From NCBI GenBank assembly GCA_041746105.1, contig JBGTHP010000017.1, forward strand, positions 62,001 to 126,000: a stretch of 64,000 nt of DNA. The letters run 5' to 3'. Source of the stretch: JBFHRE01 sp041746105 (GTDB lineage: Bacteria > Actinomycetota > Acidimicrobiia > Spongiisociales > ZC4RG35). Positions 1-7,265 of this stretch are shown piece after piece. The notes beneath the pieces were generated by a model. It had not been told where the DNA came from, made no database searches, and saw only the letters and a list, made by a program, of their open reading frames with translations. The position numbers and the translations under genes are program-made. Numbering within the stretch: position 1 is the first letter of the stretch; every line of letters starts with the position of its first letter.

Positions 1-298
1 ATCGACCGCGCACCACGACCCGACCGCCCCGCGCCACAACTGCGGCAGACGTCCTCTCTCCGACTGCGCCCACCGCAACTGCCGGCATCGTGCCATCGGG
101 CCAGAGAAGGTCGAGAGTACGGATAGACGTGATTACCAAAAGCTCGGCCCGCGATGCCGCCTCACGGGCTTGGGCCAATACCACTGGGCCTGATGGCACG
201 ACTCGGATGCACGGCAGACGCACCGGCTCGAGCCCATGCCAACGAAATGCGGGCGCCGCTCTCTCAAAACGGTCCGTGGTGATCGCGACGCGTATCAC
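1..298 (-). CDS. hemD: Uroporphyrinogen-III synthase HemD (partial, C-terminus outside window)
   Basis: This is the N-terminal ~99 residues of a protein starting at a GTG (298-296) that overlaps the hemC stop by 4 bp (GTGA), so it is translationally coupled. My translation begins VIRVAITTDRFERAAPAF and contains an LPCIRVVP segment, then an LVITSIRTLDLLW stretch and a GAVGERTSAAV stretch. These match the alternating beta/alpha pattern of HemD (VGxxTAxAL-type motif). HemD closes and inverts ring D of hydroxymethylbilane to give uroporphyrinogen III, directly after HemC. The family is poorly conserved, so the call rests on both the motif pattern and the position behind hemA-hemC. The reading frame is open to the window edge. 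Confidence 0.8.
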   Translation of the reverse strand, partial: MIRVAITTDRFERAAPAFRWHGLEPVRLPCIRVVPSGPVVLAQAREAASRAELLVITSIRTLDLLWPDGTMPAVAVGAVGERTSAAVVARGGRVVVRGR

Positions 299-1155
299 AG
301 CCCCAACTCCTTGCGCGCTTCCGCCACCACAACCTCCGGGCATTCGCCCCAGGCGACTGCCCGGCGGCGACCTCGGTCATCCGCGACAAAGACGTCGAGC
401 CTGATCTTTTCGTCCTCGCGAGTGGCGTAGGCTCCGAGCGCAGACCGGCACCCTGCTCCGGTCTCTGCCAGCAACAAGCGCTCCGCCGACAGGCAGATCC
501 GAAGCCAATCGTCATCGATGGTGGCGGCGACCTCCGCAAATTCGCTTCCGGTTCGTGTCTCGACAGCCAATGCACCCTGACCGGGCGCCGGGACCATTTG
601 CGCTATATCGAAACGCTCACCGATCAGGTCGGAGCGCCCCAAACGGACCAAGGCCGCCTCGGCCAGGACCGCCGCATCCACGTGACCGGCTGCGACCTTG
701 TCGAGCCGTGTACCGACATTCCCTCTCATTTCGATGGTTCTCAAATCGGGCCTCAGGGCCAACAGCTGCTCGATACGCCGCGGGCTTCCCGTACCGACCA
801 CGGCTCCCGGCCCAAGTTCCTCGAGGGTCGACCCCACCAGAACATCGCACGGCGATCCACGCTCGGGAAAGGCTGCCAGCACCAACTCTCTTGGCCCGTC
901 GACCGGGAGATCCTTCAGAGAATGGACCGCTAGATCGGCCCTCCCCTCTACCACCTCCCTCTGCACCGAGCGGACAAAAGCGCCCAGCTCGCTCAGCTCG
1001 GCAATCGCACTTTCCTGATGGCGATCACCGGAGGTGACGACCTCGACCAACGGCACTCTCAGTCCTGGGAAACCGTCTCGCAGCCGGTCAGCCACAAGAC
1101 CTGCCTGAACCAGGGCCAATGGAGAACTCCGGGTGGCGATCCTCACTTCATTCAT
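295..1155 (-). CDS. hemC: Hydroxymethylbilane synthase (porphobilinogen deaminase)
   Basis: Condenses four porphobilinogen molecules into hydroxymethylbilane in the cytoplasmic haem pathway. The 286-residue product has the family's usual length. Visible signatures are the N-terminal RIATRSSPLALVQA motif, the HSLKDLP motif with the catalytic Asp near residue 80, the VGTGSPRR substrate-binding loop, the PAPGQGALAVE motif, and the dipyrromethane-cofactor Cys in ETGAGCRSALGA near residue 236. The frame stays open upstream, but the ATG at 1155 is chosen because the protein then begins with MNEVRIATR as in homologues. It overlaps the hemA stop by 8 bp. Its own stop overlaps the hemD start. Confidence 0.97.
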   Translation of the reverse strand: MNEVRIATRSSPLALVQAGLVADRLRDGFPGLRVPLVEVVTSGDRHQESAIAELSELGAFVRSVQREVVEGRADLAVHSLKDLPVDGPRELVLAAFPERGSPCDVLVGSTLEELGPGAVVGTGSPRRIEQLLALRPDLRTIEMRGNVGTRLDKVAAGHVDAAVLAEAALVRLGRSDLIGERFDIAQMVPAPGQGALAVETRTGSEFAEVAATIDDDWLRICLSAERLLLAETGAGCRSALGAYATREDEKIRLDVFVADDRGRRRAVAWGECPEVVVAEARKELGL

Positions 1156-2311
1156 CGTCGAGTCCGAAAGCCTCGGCCAGCAAGTCCACTGAGCCGACGC
1201 CTCGCTCTGAAGAGGCGAGGAAGGAGATCGGCGCGTGGAGAATCCGGCGGGCAACGGTGTGCGCGAGCTGTCGCATCACCTGATCAGGGTCCTGGGCCTG
1301 CTGCAAACGGCCGGCGAAACGGCCAGACTCTTCGCTGACCAATTCATCTGCCTGCCTGACCATCATCGCAATCACTCTCCCCACACGGTCGGGCGCTGTG
1401 ATCCGGTGCCATGCTGCGGCCGCCCACCTCGTCACGCTTTCCTCGGATTCGGCTGATGTTTCGGCATTGACGGAGGAAGCCACGTCATCGATCCCCAAAT
1501 AGCGCATCGGACCGCCGGGTTCGGGTCGCGTGAACCCTGGCGGCATCGCCAGGTCGATCACCGTGACCGGCTCGGTCCGCGATCCAAGAGCTGCGGCCAG
1601 CGCCTTGTCGCTCAACAAAGGGGCCTTGCCTGGCACTGTTGAGATCACAACCGGGTAGGTCGCGAGCGCCTCGGCTACGCCCTTCCAGGCAAGACTCGCG
1701 CGACCTGCAACATTGCTGGGCCGGCGGGCAAAGATCGAGACATCGGCCCCATCTAGTTGCTCGGCCGCAGCACGAGCCATGACGCCCGCTCCGAGTATCG
1801 CCACCCGTTCGAAACGTGCCGCCTCCCTGGCAGCCACCGCCGCCAACGATCCGCGTGGTGCATTTCCGGATAGACGTCGGCTGTTCCGGCCTATTCCGAT
1901 CGCTGCTTCCAACACCCTCCCCAAACTTCCGGGATCAGGCGAAACTCGCCGCCAGACAGCGACGGCATGTCGGAACTGGCCGAGTACCTCCGGTTCTCCG
2001 ACAAGAGGAGAGTCGAGTCCGGCCACGACACGGCAGAGATGCACAAAAGCCGCCTCGTCAGATCGGAGAACGCCAAGATCCGAGAGCGATCCGTCTCCAT
2101 ACAGACGCCCCACCCGATCCGCTGATGTCTCCGGACCCCCGGTCCAGGCGATCTCCACCCTCAAACACGTGGACAGCAGAAAGACCTGTTCGCCTTGGGA
2201 GAGGAAGAGTCCATGCGCATTATCGAGCGCAGGTCCGACCAGGCTCAACCGGGCACGACTGTCAGATAGGACCGCCGGATGAGCGAACGACAGGCTGGTT
2301 AAGCGAAGCAT
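1148..2311 (-). CDS. hemA: Glutamyl-tRNA reductase HemA
   Basis: Reduces glutamyl-tRNA(Glu) to glutamate-1-semialdehyde, the first committed step of C5 tetrapyrrole synthesis. The 387-residue protein has the N-terminal catalytic domain with LLSTCLRVEIAW around the nucleophilic Cys49, an SPLVGEPEVLGQFRHAV segment (tRNA/substrate region), and a Rossmann NADPH-binding fold beginning ILGAGVMARAAAEQL. It is slightly shorter than typical HemA (about 420). The usual STCNR motif reads STCLR here, so the Asn is replaced by Leu while Cys and Arg are kept. The ATG at 2311 is chosen because homologues begin with a short beta-strand before the AHP segment; the upstream extension is not protein-like. It is first in the operon with hemC and hemD. 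Confidence 0.92.
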   Translation of the reverse strand: MLRLTSLSFAHPAVLSDSRARLSLVGPALDNAHGLFLSQGEQVFLLSTCLRVEIAWTGGPETSADRVGRLYGDGSLSDLGVLRSDEAAFVHLCRVVAGLDSPLVGEPEVLGQFRHAVAVWRRVSPDPGSLGRVLEAAIGIGRNSRRLSGNAPRGSLAAVAAREAARFERVAILGAGVMARAAAEQLDGADVSIFARRPSNVAGRASLAWKGVAEALATYPVVISTVPGKAPLLSDKALAAALGSRTEPVTVIDLAMPPGFTRPEPGGPMRYLGIDDVASSVNAETSAESEESVTRWAAAAWHRITAPDRVGRVIAMMVRQADELVSEESGRFAGRLQQAQDPDQVMRQLAHTVARRILHAPISFLASSERGVGSVDLLAEAFGLDDE

Positions 2312-2743
2312 GGGGTCGGTGATCCCAATCGTCCATGGGTTGATCCGGTAAAATATGGCGTGGCAGCGTCGACTGCGAGTCGACATCGATCCGACCGTAA
2401 GTCGAATCGATTTCTTGGGTCCACCGGCTCCCGAGCCAATGCCGGTCGAGCCCGATAACACATGCCCTTCGGCCAAGCTGGTGCGGAATAGGTTCGGGTT
2501 TCGAGTGCGGACGCCGGCGCTGACAGCGTTGTTCTCTGTCGCGTGCTGACCGCCGATGCAAGGGAATGCGGCGAGATGCGGGAAACACCGCCTGATCTGG
2601 AGTTTCGTATCGCGAAAGCCGCCTAGCTCCAGGCGGCGAAACTGGCCGTTTCTGATGTTCCCGGCAGCCATCCGGAAGCCATCACGCGTGCCGACCCAGC
2701 GCAGCAGCGGCGATGGTAGGCTGCGGCGGGCCGTTGTCAAAGG
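2312..2743. other. 432-bp intergenic region between divergent hemA and ATP-grasp gene
   Basis: No convincing gene is seen here: the short frames lack a ribosome binding site and family resemblance. It must hold the hemA promoter (leftward) and the promoter for the ATP-grasp gene (rightward). A possible leftward -10 (TATTTT, minus strand 2355-2350) lies about 40 bp before the hemA ATG, with a GTCGAC-N5-GTCGAC palindrome just upstream. A good ribosome binding site (AAGGA) precedes the ATG at 2744. The rest shows no tRNA or terminator that I can recognise. Confidence 0.6.
2368..2384. promoter_or_regulatory. GTCGAC-N5-GTCGAC palindrome in the hemA upstream region
   Basis: Two copies of the palindromic hexamer GTCGAC are separated by TGCGA. 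They lie 57-73 bp upstream of the hemA start and immediately upstream of a TATTTT element that could be the hemA -10. The spacing would suit a dimeric repressor or activator overlapping the -35 region. The role is inferred from position only, and no known operator is recognised. Confidence 0.25.
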
Positions 2744-4192
2744 ATGATGGTGGAGCCATTCGACGAGCTGCAGCGACGGTTGGGGGACATGCTGGCGCTG
2801 AATCGTCCGGGCGGCGCCGGCGACCACGTGCTCGTCGTGCTGCCGTCGCTCAGTGTCGGCGAGTCACTGCTCTCGCACTACGCGAACCGCATTCCTTCGC
2901 TCGAACACCGTTATCTTCTCGCGCTCTTCATGTTGGATCGGATCGAGCGCTGCGAGTTGGTGTTTGTGTCGAGCAAAGCAGCAGATGCCGAGGTGGTCGA
3001 CTACTACCTGGCGCTGCTCCCGGAAGCACGCCGCGCGAGCGTCCGACGCCGGTTCCGGATGTTTGAGGTTCCCGATCCGAGCCCACGTGCGGTGGCGGCG
3101 AAACTCCTTGATCGGCCTGATCTCCTCTACGACCTCAAGCGCTCGTTTGCAGGTCGTCCGGCGTTCATCGAGCCGTGGAACGTCACCGACGCCGAGGTGC
3201 AGGTGGCGCGGCGCCTCGGCGCACCCATTAATGGCACGGCGCCGGACCTCTGGCCGATCGGCTTCAAGAGCGAGGGGCGTCGCCTGTTCCGCGAAGTCGG
3301 TGTTCCGGTGCCGCACGGCGTTGAGGACGTGCACGACATCGACGGGGTTCTCGCGGCGATCGCAACGATCCGCTCGGCTCGTCCGACTGCCACCGGCGTG
3401 GTGGTGAAACTCGACGACAGCGGGGCCGGGGACGGCAACATGGTGCTGGACCTCCGACGTCCAGAGAACCTGCGTGACGTGCTCGCTGCGCTCCCCGCCT
3501 GGTATGTCGCGGATCTGGCTTTCGGTGGCGTCGTAGAGGAGCTGATCTCCGGCACACGCTTCACGAGCCCCAGTGCGCAGATCGATGTGCTTCCCGACGG
3601 GACCGTGCGAGTGCTCGCGACCCATGAGCAGGTACTCGGCGGCGACGGCGCACAGGTATACATGGGGTGTCGCTTCCCGGCCGAGCCCGCGTATGCCGCC
3701 CGGCTCGCCGAGTACGCGTCCGCGGTCGGATCGGAGCTCAGCAAACGCGGTGTGATGGGGAGGGCAAGCGTCGACTTCGCGGCTGCGCGGGACGCGACAG
3801 GCGCGTGGCGGCTGTTCGCGCTCGAAATGAATCTCCGGAAGGGTGGCACCACGCACCCGTACGCCGTGCTGCGCAACCTCGTACCGGGCACCTACGATCC
3901 GTCAGCAGCACGCTGGCGTGCCGACGACGGCACAGAACGCTCCTACTGGGCGACCGACAACCTCGTCGATCCGACGTGGGTCGATCTCCCCATCGCTGCC
4001 GCCATCGGTGCGGTTGCCGAGGAAGGCCTGCAGTTTGACTCCGGTCGCGGGACGGGAGTGGTGTTGCACATGCTCTCCGCCCTGGCGATCGACGGAAGGA
4101 TCGGATTGACGGCGATCGGCGCCGATCCCGCGCAGGCAGCAAACCTGTACGGGCAGGCGGCCCATGCAATTGCACGATCGCAGCACCGGTAG
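2744..4192 (+). CDS. ATP-grasp ligase, PGM1-type peptide ligase-like protein
   Basis: This 482-residue protein resembles the PGM1-related carboxylate-amine/peptide ligases, a family named after the ligase of pheganomycin biosynthesis. The visible order is a pre-ATP-grasp domain (about residues 25-150, starting DHVLVVLPSLSVGE), an ATP-grasp fold with a Gly-rich nucleotide loop (VVKLDDSGAGDGN, near 225), and a metal-binding segment EMNLRKGGTTHP near 365. A C-terminal tail (about 410-480) is of the type that caps the family. Such enzymes join a carboxylate to an amine via an acyl-phosphate; the substrate cannot be deduced. The ATG at 2744 follows AAGGA at ideal distance. It is not in an operon: hemA diverges upstream and a tRNA-targeted element lies downstream. 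Confidence 0.8.
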   Translation: MMVEPFDELQRRLGDMLALNRPGGAGDHVLVVLPSLSVGESLLSHYANRIPSLEHRYLLALFMLDRIERCELVFVSSKAADAEVVDYYLALLPEARRASVRRRFRMFEVPDPSPRAVAAKLLDRPDLLYDLKRSFAGRPAFIEPWNVTDAEVQVARRLGAPINGTAPDLWPIGFKSEGRRLFREVGVPVPHGVEDVHDIDGVLAAIATIRSARPTATGVVVKLDDSGAGDGNMVLDLRRPENLRDVLAALPAWYVADLAFGGVVEELISGTRFTSPSAQIDVLPDGTVRVLATHEQVLGGDGAQVYMGCRFPAEPAYAARLAEYASAVGSELSKRGVMGRASVDFAAARDATGAWRLFALEMNLRKGGTTHPYAVLRNLVPGTYDPSAARWRADDGTERSYWATDNLVDPTWVDLPIAAAIGAVAEEGLQFDSGRGTGVVLHMLSALAIDGRIGLTAIGADPAQAANLYGQAAHAIARSQHR

Positions 4193-4407
4193 TCCGCCCA
4201 ACCGATACACGTCAGCATGGATTCTCTGGCGGTGTCGACACGACCCGGTCCTAACGGTGCCTATCCTGCGCGCTCCGCTGTGTTGCTCGGTCGCAGATGG
4301 ACTGGGTGAGAATTGAAAAGGTCGCTGGTGGTGACGCGGAAACATCGCGGTCCGAACGTTCTTTCGCAGGACCGAAACGAGTTTTGCGGAGCCAAACTCG
4401 CACGGAA

Positions 4408-4422
4408 CCCGACTACGTCGGG
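4408..4422 (-). terminator. Hairpin, possibly the ancestral terminator of tRNA-Leu
   Basis: A perfect 6-bp inverted repeat, CCCGAC/GTCGGG with a 3-base loop. Read on the minus strand, it follows the displaced tRNA 3' end (4438-4428) by about 5 bases and is followed by TTCC. This is the arrangement expected of a tRNA terminator left behind when an element integrated in the tRNA 3' end. There is no strong T run, so termination activity is uncertain. Confidence 0.35.
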
Positions 4423-4427
4423 CTCCC

Positions 4428-4438
4428 GGTGTCGGAGA
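4428..4438. other. Candidate left attachment site (attL) of the integrative element
   Basis: The 11-mer GGTGTCGGAGA is identical to 6788-6798, which is the 3' acceptor end (plus ACC) of the tRNA-Leu(GAG) gene, and it is in the same orientation. The flanks also share CTC at the equivalent left position. A tRNA 3'-end duplication facing an integrase gene is the classic signature of tRNA-targeted integration. The core is short, so chance identity is not excluded. Confidence 0.4.
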
Positions 4439-4538
4439 AGCGTTGTGGCTGGGGATTACACGATCGCCGGCCTTGATTACGTCGTTCTCGATCGCTTGGT
4501 GGCGGGACCACCACCCCGCTGCACTGAGGCTCTCCTTG

Positions 4539-5042
4539 ATGTTGGCCACCGCAAGCAAGGCGTTCTTGTTTGTCTACCTTCTCATGCTTCCAATCGTTCG
4601 ATACTTACATGTACTTCAAAGCGAGTCGTTGCTACCGAAATGGGAACGAAAAACCTGGCGAATTCTGTGGATTGCCCTGATTGCGGCAGCCATCGGAGAT
4701 GGGGTTTCCTATTGGGGCATCTCCCTCCCAGACCTGGCTGGCGAGGTCCTCTGGAGAGCTGGGTTTATGATCGAGATACTCGCCATGTTGGTCGTGCTGG
4801 GGTCCACAACTGTCTACGGCATCATCTCGATGCGCATCCGAGTGATTCCCATCTGGGTTTCGGCTCTTCTTACGGCCATCGTTCCTATAGGCGTCGGCAC
4901 CCTTACCAGTGTCACCGACTATGTACCAAACGCTGTTGTTGTGCCGATGAGCATTGTATGGGCGTTGCTTGGCGGCTGGGTTCTCACCCGTCACGTCGAA
5001 CCGCCAGCCCTCGCATCGGAGCCTTCTAAACCCCGCCCATAA
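4539..5042 (+). CDS. Hypothetical five-helix membrane protein
   Basis: A 167-residue protein I do not recognise. About five hydrophobic helices are visible: residues 6-25 (FLFVYLLMLPIV), 42-62, 76-100 (FMIEILAMLVVLGSTTVYGI), 108-130 and 135-155. A short charged linker with KWERKTWR follows helix 1, and the C-terminal tail is Pro-rich. The ATG at 4539 is preceded by GAGG about 10 bases upstream; the frame is open further upstream, but those residues are not convincing. Codon use has more A/T-ending codons than the neighbours, in line with cargo of the integrative element bounded by the candidate att sites. Function unknown. Confidence 0.55.
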   Translation: MLATASKAFLFVYLLMLPIVRYLHVLQSESLLPKWERKTWRILWIALIAAAIGDGVSYWGISLPDLAGEVLWRAGFMIEILAMLVVLGSTTVYGIISMRIRVIPIWVSALLTAIVPIGVGTLTSVTDYVPNAVVVPMSIVWALLGGWVLTRHVEPPALASEPSKPRP

Positions 5043-5102
5043 CCGGCAATATGCGTTACCAGACTCCCGACCTCAGGTCACAGCACAGCCCCGTGAGCGA
5101 GT

Positions 5103-5495
5103 GTGATCAAAGATCACCCGATTTCGACCACGGTCTGGCGAAAGTTCAATTTGGCAACAGTCGTAAACCAACGCCGTAGGTCACGGTTGGCAATAGAACT
5201 CCAAACCGCAGACCCCAAAGGCTCAGAGTGGATCATCCCGCCTGATGACGCTCGGGTGGATCTCGCCCGCGAACAGGTCAAGCATTGGGGATCGCCGCCC
5301 AGCCGATACCCGCTCGAACACTTCGAAGAGGTGGCGGAGGTCTACAGGTTGGCTTTTGAAGCACATCTGCCGCCGACCGCGGAAGTGCAGAGTCAGCTAG
5401 GTGCAACCACCAGGCGGCAAGCGGCCGGGTGGGTGCAGCAGGCTCGGAAACGTGGCCTGTTGCCTCCGACAGAACCGAGAAAGGCGAAGGCATGA
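5103..5495 (+). CDS. Small helix-turn-helix-like protein coupled to the integrase
   Basis: A protein of up to 130 residues starting at GTG (5103); a later start is possible because the first ~35 residues are not distinctive. The C-terminal half reads RYPLEHFEEVAEVYRLAFEAHL, then PPTAEVQSQLGATTRRQAAGWV, then QQARKRGLLP. This pattern suggests a helix-turn-helix in which the family's (T/S)xxxAxxWVxxAR segment is the recognition helix. Similar small proteins commonly sit just upstream of tyrosine integrases in actinobacterial integrative elements, probably as excision or regulatory factors (inference). Its stop overlaps the integrase ATG by 4 bp (ATGA), implying coupled translation. Confidence 0.65.
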   Translation: MIKDHPISTTVWRKFNLATVVNQRRRSRLAIELQTADPKGSEWIIPPDDARVDLAREQVKHWGSPPSRYPLEHFEEVAEVYRLAFEAHLPPTAEVQSQLGATTRRQAAGWVQQARKRGLLPPTEPRKAKA

Positions 5496-6665
5496 GCGAA
5501 CGAAGTGGAAGTATCCGCAAGCGCGAGGGGGCGAAAGGGGCAACCTGGCAGGTCGTGTTGAGAGTTGGCTTGGACCCTGCGACCGGCAAACGGGTTCGAC
5601 GCGTTCATTCGGGCTACAAGACGGAGCGGGAGGCTCGAGCGGCTCTGCGACGGTTCTTGGTTGACCTTGAGGACCGAACCTACGTAGAACCATCCAAGGT
5701 AACGGTCGGCCACTTCCTCCTGATGACTTGGCTGCCGGCGCATAGGCGCGAGGTGCGAGCAAACACCTTGGCGAACTATGAGGTCCAACTGAGCGCCTAC
5801 ATCCTCCCGCACATAGGCCAGGTGTCGCTGCAGGATTTGGGCTCGCCACATCTCTCCGCCCTGTACGCCTTGCTGATCGAAAGAGGAGGAAAGGGCTCCA
5901 GGCCGCTGGCGCCGAAGACAGTACGAAATGTCCACCTCCTGCTCCACCGCGCGTTCGCCGACGCTGTCTCCTGGGATCTGCGGAAAAACAACCCTGCCAC
6001 GGGTGCAAAACCGCCGAGCGCCAGGCGCGCTCGGAAGCCTTCCGCCGCAATGGACACCTGGACCCCATCGCAGGTTGCACGGTTCCTGTCATCAGTGGGC
6101 GAGGACCGGTTGGCGGTTCTCTGGCGTTTGGTCTTTTTTAACCGGGATGAGGCGAAGCGAGGCGTTGGCGATCCGATGGCAGGATGTCTCGTTCCAGCGG
6201 GAAACGGTCGCCATTGTGCAAACGCTGGTCGACGTCCGCGGGGTGCCCACCTTCTCAGAACCGAAGACCGCTCAGTCCCGAAGAGTGCTCCACCTCGACC
6301 GGGAAACCCTCGACATGCTTAGGCGACATCGGGTCGCTCAGATCGAAGAACGGCTGGCATGGGCCGACAGCTACCAAGACCTGAACCTCGTTTTCTGTCG
6401 AGAGGACGGATCGCCCCTCCGACCGGCTCAAGTGTCGAGAGGTTTCGATCGCTTGCAGAGCGGTCTGCAGCTCCCCCGCCTCGGACTGCATGGTGCCCGC
6501 CACTCGTGGGCTTCCAACGCTCTTAGAGCGGGAGTGCCGCTCAAGGTGGTGCAGGAGCAGCTCGGGCATTCGTCCATCGCAGTCACTGCGGACGTCTACC
6601 AGCACGTAGCGACGGAACTTGGCGCCGATGCCGCCCTTAAGGTCGCCGCGCTGTACTCAATCTGA
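5492..6665 (+). pseudogene. Tyrosine recombinase/integrase interrupted by a single-base frameshift
   Basis: Phage-type integrase of ~390 residues if the frame is restored. The first part (MSERSGSIRKREG onward) contains the AP2-like arm-binding region and the SAM-like core-binding domain (about residues 65-175). The catalytic domain follows, with Arg in TGMRRSEAL, the beta-hairpin Lys in EPKTAQSRR, HGARHSW as the HxxR box, LGHSS and the nucleophilic Tyr in DVYQHV. All catalytic residues are present, but they lie in two frames. A run of six T at 6134-6139 moves LVF-LTGMRR out of frame, and five T would restore it. The lesion may be real decay, a homopolymer sequencing error or, less likely, +1 frameshifting. 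The gene points at the 3' end of tRNA-Leu(GAG), its presumed target. Confidence 0.85.
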
Positions 6666-6694
6666 GGAGATTCTGCGGCGTGCGTTCTCGATCT

Positions 6695-6717
6695 TTGGGC
6701 ACCTAGTTGGGCACCTA
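6695..6717. repeat. Tandem direct repeat beside the integrase (TTGGGCACCTA x2)
   Basis: TTGGGCACCTA occurs at 6695-6705 and again at 6707-6717, a 12-bp period. It lies between the integrase stop and the tRNA. Short direct repeats of about one helical turn next to an attachment core are typical of integrase arm-type binding sites. That function is inferred. Confidence 0.5.
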
Positions 6718-6756
6718 AACGCACATAGGCTCCACCGGTTATCTAAGCAAACGGGG

Positions 6757-6781
6757 ACCCCCAAGGCTCTGACCTGGGGGT
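6757..6781 (-). terminator. Hairpin terminator downstream of tRNA-Leu(GAG)
   Basis: An inverted repeat, ACCCCCAAGG/CCTGGGGGT, with one bulged A and a 6-base loop. It starts 5 bp beyond the tRNA 3' CCA on the minus strand. Read with the tRNA, it is a GC-rich stem and lacks a long U tract. If the att assignment is right, this copy is carried by the element and replaces the original terminator at 4408-4422. Confidence 0.5.
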
Positions 6782-6786
6782 TCTCT

Positions 6787-6873
<87 letters not shown>

Positions 6874-6902
6874 GTGGATTGGGACCGGGAGTATAGGTCC
6901 GG

Positions 6903-7145
6903 TCAGTTGGCCAGCAGCCAAGTCAGCGCCAACGTCGTGATGGTGAAGATGATGCCGACGATGACTGTCAACCGATCCAAGTTGCGTTCGGCCAGGGTCG
7001 AGCCACCCGACGTGGAACTCATCATCCCGCCGCCGAACACGTCGGACAGACCGCCACCGCGCCCGGCGTGGACAAGGATGAGCAAGATGAGTCCGACAGA
7101 AACAACGATGTGCAGCCCGACGACGATTCCGGTGACGATATCCAT
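6903..7145 (-). CDS. secG: Preprotein translocase subunit SecG
   Basis: An 80-residue inner-membrane subunit of SecYEG, which stimulates SecA-driven export. It has two hydrophobic helices (residues 4-24, IVTGIVVGLHIVVSVGLILL, and 58-78, VIVGIIFTITTLALTWLL) around a loop containing GRGGGLSDVFGGGMMSS, the glycine-rich SecG signature. The ATG at 7145 is preceded by GGAG at 8 bases; a TTG five codons earlier keeps the frame open but overlaps this ribosome binding site. It lies behind the glycolytic genes, where secG often sits in actinobacteria. Confidence 0.95.
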   Translation of the reverse strand: MDIVTGIVVGLHIVVSVGLILLILVHAGRGGGLSDVFGGGMMSSTSGGSTLAERNLDRLTVIVGIIFTITTLALTWLLAN

Positions 7146-7265
7146 GGGAAAGAACTCCAAAGTGGCGAAGCACCGCGGCCCTTGGGCGCGGTCGAAATAC
7201 TTTACATCATCCCGGGGACGATCAAATCATCGTGGAGGCGACGGGGAGAGTGGTTTCGATGCAAC

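Larger units (their letters stand above)
4193..4538. other. 346-bp non-coding region containing the left edge of the tRNA-Leu element
   Basis: No supported gene. It holds a perfect CCCGAC-TAC-GTCGGG hairpin (4408-4422) and, just right of it, an 11-bp copy of the tRNA-Leu 3' end (4428-4438). Both are annotated separately. An open frame with an upstream start runs through part of it, but its N-terminal stretch does not look like a protein, so the downstream membrane gene is started at 4539. Confidence 0.5.

Noticed and set aside
2864..3856. A 330-codon minus-strand frame opposite the ATP-grasp gene
   Set aside because: The plus strand encodes a complete ATP-grasp ligase with ribosome binding site and motifs; the antisense frame has no family features.
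4313..5029. A 238-codon plus-strand frame overlapping the membrane protein
   Set aside because: It is Arg/Cys/His-rich and lacks structure, whereas the frame at 4539-5042 gives a coherent five-helix protein.
6134..6140. Programmed -1 frameshift site in the integrase
   Set aside because: The T-run resembles a slippery heptamer, but restoring the integrase frame needs skipping one base (+1), not -1, so standard -1 slippage would not help.
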